Of a stretch of 32,502 bases of DNA, positions 30,011 through 32,502 are shown one piece after another. The stretch covers positions 1 to 32,502 of the forward strand of contig JARKOK010000105.1 of assembly GCA_029975765.1 (NCBI GenBank). The letters run 5' to 3'. This DNA is from Aggregatilineales bacterium (lineage in GTDB: Bacteria; Chloroflexota; Anaerolineae; Aggregatilineales; Phototrophicaceae). The notes under the pieces are model-generated. The model was not told the DNA's origin. It saw only the letters and a list, made by a program, of their open reading frames with translations, and did no database searches. The first letter of the stretch is position 1, and every line of letters begins with the position of its first letter. Position numbers and translations under genes: made by a program.

Positions 30011-31462
30011 ATGCTCAAGATTTCGACACCCGACTGGGTGAAGGATGCCGTGTTTTACCAGATTTTTCCCGACCGTTTCGCTAAAAGCGAGCGGGTGCTG
30101 AAACCCAACAACCTCGAACCCTGGGACAGCCTACCCACAACCCAGGGGTATAAAGGCGGCGACCTGTACGGCGTGATCGAACACCTCAATCACATTCAGG
30201 ATTTAGGCTGCACCGCCATCTATTTCACGCCCATTTTCCGCAGCGGCAGCAACCACCGCTACCATGCCCACGATTATTACGCGGTTGATCCGCTGCTGGG
30301 CGGCAATCCGGCGTTTTATGCCCTGCGCGATGAAATGCACCGGCGCGGCCTGAAGATCGTGCTGGACGGCGTGTTCAACCACGCCAGCCGGGGCATCTTC
30401 TTCTTTCACGACATTCTGGAAAACGGCCCTCATTCCCCCTGGCTGGACTGGTTCACCATCTATGACTGGCCGCTGTCGGCCTATGATGGCAGCAAACCGG
30501 CGAATTATGAAGCCTGGGTGGGCAACCGCGCCCTGCCGAAATGGAACACGGATAACCCCCAGGTGCGCGACTATATCATGCAGGTGGCCGAATACTGGAT
30601 ACGGGAAGGCATTGACGGCTGGCGGCTGGATGTGCCGTTCTGCGTGACCAGCCCCGGCTTCTGGAACGAGTTCCGCCAGCGCGTGAAGGCCATCAACCCG
30701 GAAGCCTATATCGTGGGCGAAGTCTGGTGGGACAGCCGCAACTATCTGGCGGGCGACCAGTTCGACGGGGTGATGAACTACGTGTTCACCGAGCCGGTGA
30801 TTCAGTTCTGCGGCCAGCAGCACCTGGATTTTGATCTGGCGGTAACAGGCGCATCGTATGACCCCTACCCGGCCATCAACGGCGTACACTTCGCCAACAA
30901 GATGAATAAACTGCTGTCCCTGTACGACTGGGAAATCACGCAGGCGCAGCTGAACCTGCTGGACAGCCACGATACGCCACGCCTGTTGAGCATCGCCGGC
31001 GGCGACAAAAACACGGTGAAGTTAGCGACTATCCTGCTGATGACCTTCCCCGGCGCGCCAAGTGTGTATTACGGCGACGAGATCGGCCTGCCGGGCTGCG
31101 GCGACCCGGACTGCCGCCGGACGATTCCCTGGGATCACCCGGAGCAGTGGGACCGGACGGCGCTGGATTATCACAAACGGCTGATCGCCATTCGTAAACA
31201 GTACCGGGCGCTGCGGCGCGGGTGGTTCACCCAGCTTCACGCCGGGCCGTTTACCTACGCCTTCGCGCGGCATCTGGACGGCGAAACGGTGCTGGTGGCC
31301 GTCAACGTGGGCGACCAGCCGGAAACGATCAGCTTTGGCACGGATGGCCGGCTGGCGGACGGCGCCGCCCTGACGGCGGTCTATGGTGAGGGCGGCGCGG
31401 TGGTGGCGGCGGGACAGGTCACGCTGACACTGCCCGCGCGGGATGGGGTGATTCTGGTCTGA
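30011..31462 (+). CDS. GH13 alpha-glucan hydrolase (alpha-amylase/neopullulanase-like)
   Basis: A 483-residue intracellular enzyme, with no signal peptide. Starting with VKDAVFYQIFPDRFA, it shows the four GH13 regions: DGVFNH (119-124), GWRLDVPF with nucleophile Asp207, IVGEVWW with acid/base Glu237, and LLDSHDTPR with Asp321 stabilising the transition state. The RFA..... and NHRYHAHDYYAVDP strings match the cyclomaltodextrinase/neopullulanase group, although the N-terminal domain of that group is missing. A short beta-domain ends the protein (about 410-483). It probably trims maltodextrins or starch breakdown products in the cytoplasm. AGGAG lies 7 nt before the ATG. No strong promoter is visible in the 136-nt AT-rich gap upstream. 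Confidence 0.92.
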   Translation: MLKISTPDWVKDAVFYQIFPDRFAKSERVLKPNNLEPWDSLPTTQGYKGGDLYGVIEHLNHIQDLGCTAIYFTPIFRSGSNHRYHAHDYYAVDPLLGGNPAFYALRDEMHRRGLKIVLDGVFNHASRGIFFFHDILENGPHSPWLDWFTIYDWPLSAYDGSKPANYEAWVGNRALPKWNTDNPQVRDYIMQVAEYWIREGIDGWRLDVPFCVTSPGFWNEFRQRVKAINPEAYIVGEVWWDSRNYLAGDQFDGVMNYVFTEPVIQFCGQQHLDFDLAVTGASYDPYPAINGVHFANKMNKLLSLYDWEITQAQLNLLDSHDTPRLLSIAGGDKNTVKLATILLMTFPGAPSVYYGDEIGLPGCGDPDCRRTIPWDHPEQWDRTALDYHKRLIAIRKQYRALRRGWFTQLHAGPFTYAFARHLDGETVLVAVNVGDQPETISFGTDGRLADGAALTAVYGEGGAVVAAGQVTLTLPARDGVILV

Positions 31463-31497
31463 TGGATAACCGGACTGGAATTTGCCTGAGATTACAT

Positions 31498-31522
31498 GGG
31501 CGGGTTTGAAACCCGCCCCTAC
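31498..31522. repeat. Palindromic repeat, copy 6
   Basis: GGGCGGGTTT / AAACCCGCCC with one central G, then CCTAC on the right only. It shares the CCCCTAC end of the family and lies 35 nt after the GH13 stop. Confidence 0.75.
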
Positions 31523-31556
31523 GAAACCCGGCGAATTTGTCCAGTAGAAGCCCGCC

Positions 31557-31580
31557 GGGGAGCGCCCGCAGGCGCTCCCC
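31557..31580. repeat. GGGGAGCGC/GCGCTCCCC repeat, copy B
   Basis: Arms GGGGAGCGC (31557-31565) and GCGCTCCCC (31572-31580), with loop CCGCAG. Homologous to the copy at 20299 over about 38 nt. It ends 6 nt before the stop codon of the convergent epimerase gene and may serve as its terminator hairpin. Confidence 0.8.
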
Positions 31581-31586
31581 CACCGC

Positions 31587-32501
31587 TTAAAAGAACAGCT
31601 TCGCCACGCTGAGGATACCCTGCTTCCAGGGCACGCGGTGCGAGACACCGCTCTGCCCGGCGAACTGCGCCTGATGATCAAGATACCACTGGTAGTTACG
31701 AATCAGCGCGTCCTTGTTCGAGTATCGGGGTTGATAACCGAGGACTTTCTCCGCCTTCTCGATGGACACAAACGAGTCCTTGCTGGCGGTTTCGTACACC
31801 CATTTGTACAGCGGCGACAGTTTCATCGCTTCCAGCACCCGCAGCAGGAAGATGGCGGGCGCGGCGGGCAGCGGCACGATCTTTTTGCCAAAGCCGGCGT
31901 AGTCCAGCACCGCCTGATAATCTTCCTTCATCGTCGTGAAGTCCTTCGCGCCGATGTTAAACGTGTCGTTCACCACGTCTTTGGGCAGCGTGCAGGTCAG
32001 GTAAATCGCGTCACACAGGTCTTCCACATCCAGCAGTTGGTAGCGGTTGTTGCCGCTGCCCAGCATCGGGAAGCCTTTGCCGTCCTTCGCCCAGTCATAA
32101 AACAGCGCGAACACGCCCAGCCGCTCCGGCCCGATGAACGACTTCGGACGAATGATCGGCACGCACATGCCCTTCTGCCGGTATTCGATACACACTTCTT
32201 CGGCTTCGATCTTGGCCTTGCCATACGGCCCAACGCCGTCCAGTCTGTCATTTTCCAGCAGGGGGTGGTGGTCGGGGATGCCGTAGACGGCGGTGGAGGA
32301 TACCTGAATGAACCGCTCCACCTGATGCTCGAACGCGGAGTCAATCACCGTTCGCGTGCCGACGATGTCGGTCGTGTAGATGTCCTCCGGGGTGTACAGC
32401 GGCAGCGCCGCCGCCGTGTGGATGACGATATTCACCCCGGCCATCGCCCGGTCAACCGCCGCGCGGTCGCGGATGTCCCCCTGCACTTCGATAATCTGGC
32501 C
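31587..32501 (-). CDS. NAD-dependent epimerase/dehydratase (extended SDR), partial
   Basis: About 305 residues are visible; the N-terminus with the glycine-rich NAD motif is beyond the right edge. An apparent GTG start at 32486 is an internal Val codon: the frame continues upstream as GQIIEVQGDIRD, and that string is the usual strand with the adenine-site acidic residue of extended SDRs. Seen motifs are VIHTAAA (NAD pocket), FIQVSSTAVYG with the active-site Ser/Thr, and Tyr-Gly-Lys-Ala-Lys (YxxxK) in the catalytic helix. PIIRPKSFIGP and LLDVEDLCDAI are typical of the substrate side. It probably acts on a nucleotide-sugar or a sterol/flavonoid-like ketone; the substrate cannot be told. Its 3' end borders two palindromic repeats. 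Confidence 0.85.
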   Translation of the reverse strand, partial: GQIIEVQGDIRDRAAVDRAMAGVNIVIHTAAALPLYTPEDIYTTDIVGTRTVIDSAFEHQVERFIQVSSTAVYGIPDHHPLLENDRLDGVGPYGKAKIEAEEVCIEYRQKGMCVPIIRPKSFIGPERLGVFALFYDWAKDGKGFPMLGSGNNRYQLLDVEDLCDAIYLTCTLPKDVVNDTFNIGAKDFTTMKEDYQAVLDYAGFGKKIVPLPAAPAIFLLRVLEAMKLSPLYKWVYETASKDSFVSIEKAEKVLGYQPRYSNKDALIRNYQWYLDHQAQFAGQSGVSHRVPWKQGILSVAKLFF

Positions 32502-32502
32502 G

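Overview
The window looks like a chromosomal segment of a Chloroflexota bacterium, probably from the Anaerolineae side of the phylum. This is an inference from several things together: GC-rich coding sequence, a futalosine-type menaquinone pathway, family 5 peptide-binding proteins with a plain (non-lipoprotein) signal peptide, GAF/PAS histidine kinases, and abundant short intergenic palindromes. No rRNA, tRNA, CRISPR array, insertion sequence or phage gene was seen.

Layout. (1) 1-1811, minus strand: a partial clan GH-A-like glycoside hydrolase running off the left edge, preceded by a small protein that is a free-standing copy of the hydrolase's C-terminal module with a proline-rich tail. (2) 1852-8511, minus strand: a surface-polysaccharide type cluster of three SAM methyltransferases, a GT2 glycosyltransferase and a CgeB-like glycosyltransferase. 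Embedded in it is a 715-residue protein with the order TIR - membrane segment - four TPRs - SH3b - degenerate LytM/M23-like domain. A remnant of a VapC/PIN toxin lies just after one methyltransferase. (3) 8655-11219, plus: an FtsX/MacB-type ABC permease with no ATPase beside it. (4) 11343-13520: rho and an EF-P gene in one unit, with a strong promoter, a long rho leader and a terminator. (5) 13519-15937, minus: a fructosamine-kinase family gene, a small STAS-like protein and the GTPase YchF, each of the last two with a recognisable promoter. (6) 16089-20275, plus: a peptide ABC importer (binding protein and two permeases, no ATPases) with a strong promoter, leader hairpin and terminator. (7) 20448-22595, minus: a PAS-GAF-GAF-HisKA_3 histidine kinase. 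(8) 22758-27731, plus: menaquinone genes mqnE, two unknown membrane proteins, mqnA, a VOC-family protein and mqnC. (9) 27809-29874, minus: a three-PAS histidine kinase and a coupled zinc-ribbon protein. (10) 30011-31462, plus: a GH13 alpha-glucan hydrolase. (11) 31587 to the right edge, minus: a partial NAD-dependent epimerase/dehydratase.

How the genes fit together. mqnA, mqnE and mqnC cover three steps of chorismate-to-menaquinone synthesis by the futalosine route; mqnB and mqnD are not in the window. rho and efp are expression-machinery genes sharing one transcript. The polysaccharide cluster probably modifies a cell-surface glycan, and the embedded TIR protein has the topology of a transmembrane sensor that could couple envelope state to an intracellular TIR (NADase-like) effector; this is the best candidate here for an undescribed system. 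Other items worth attention are a 7-nt tandem-repeat insertion inside mqnA, a family of palindromes whose arms differ between copies but stay self-complementary, two matching four-hairpin intergenic elements flanking the VOC gene, and an arginine at the functional tip of EF-P.
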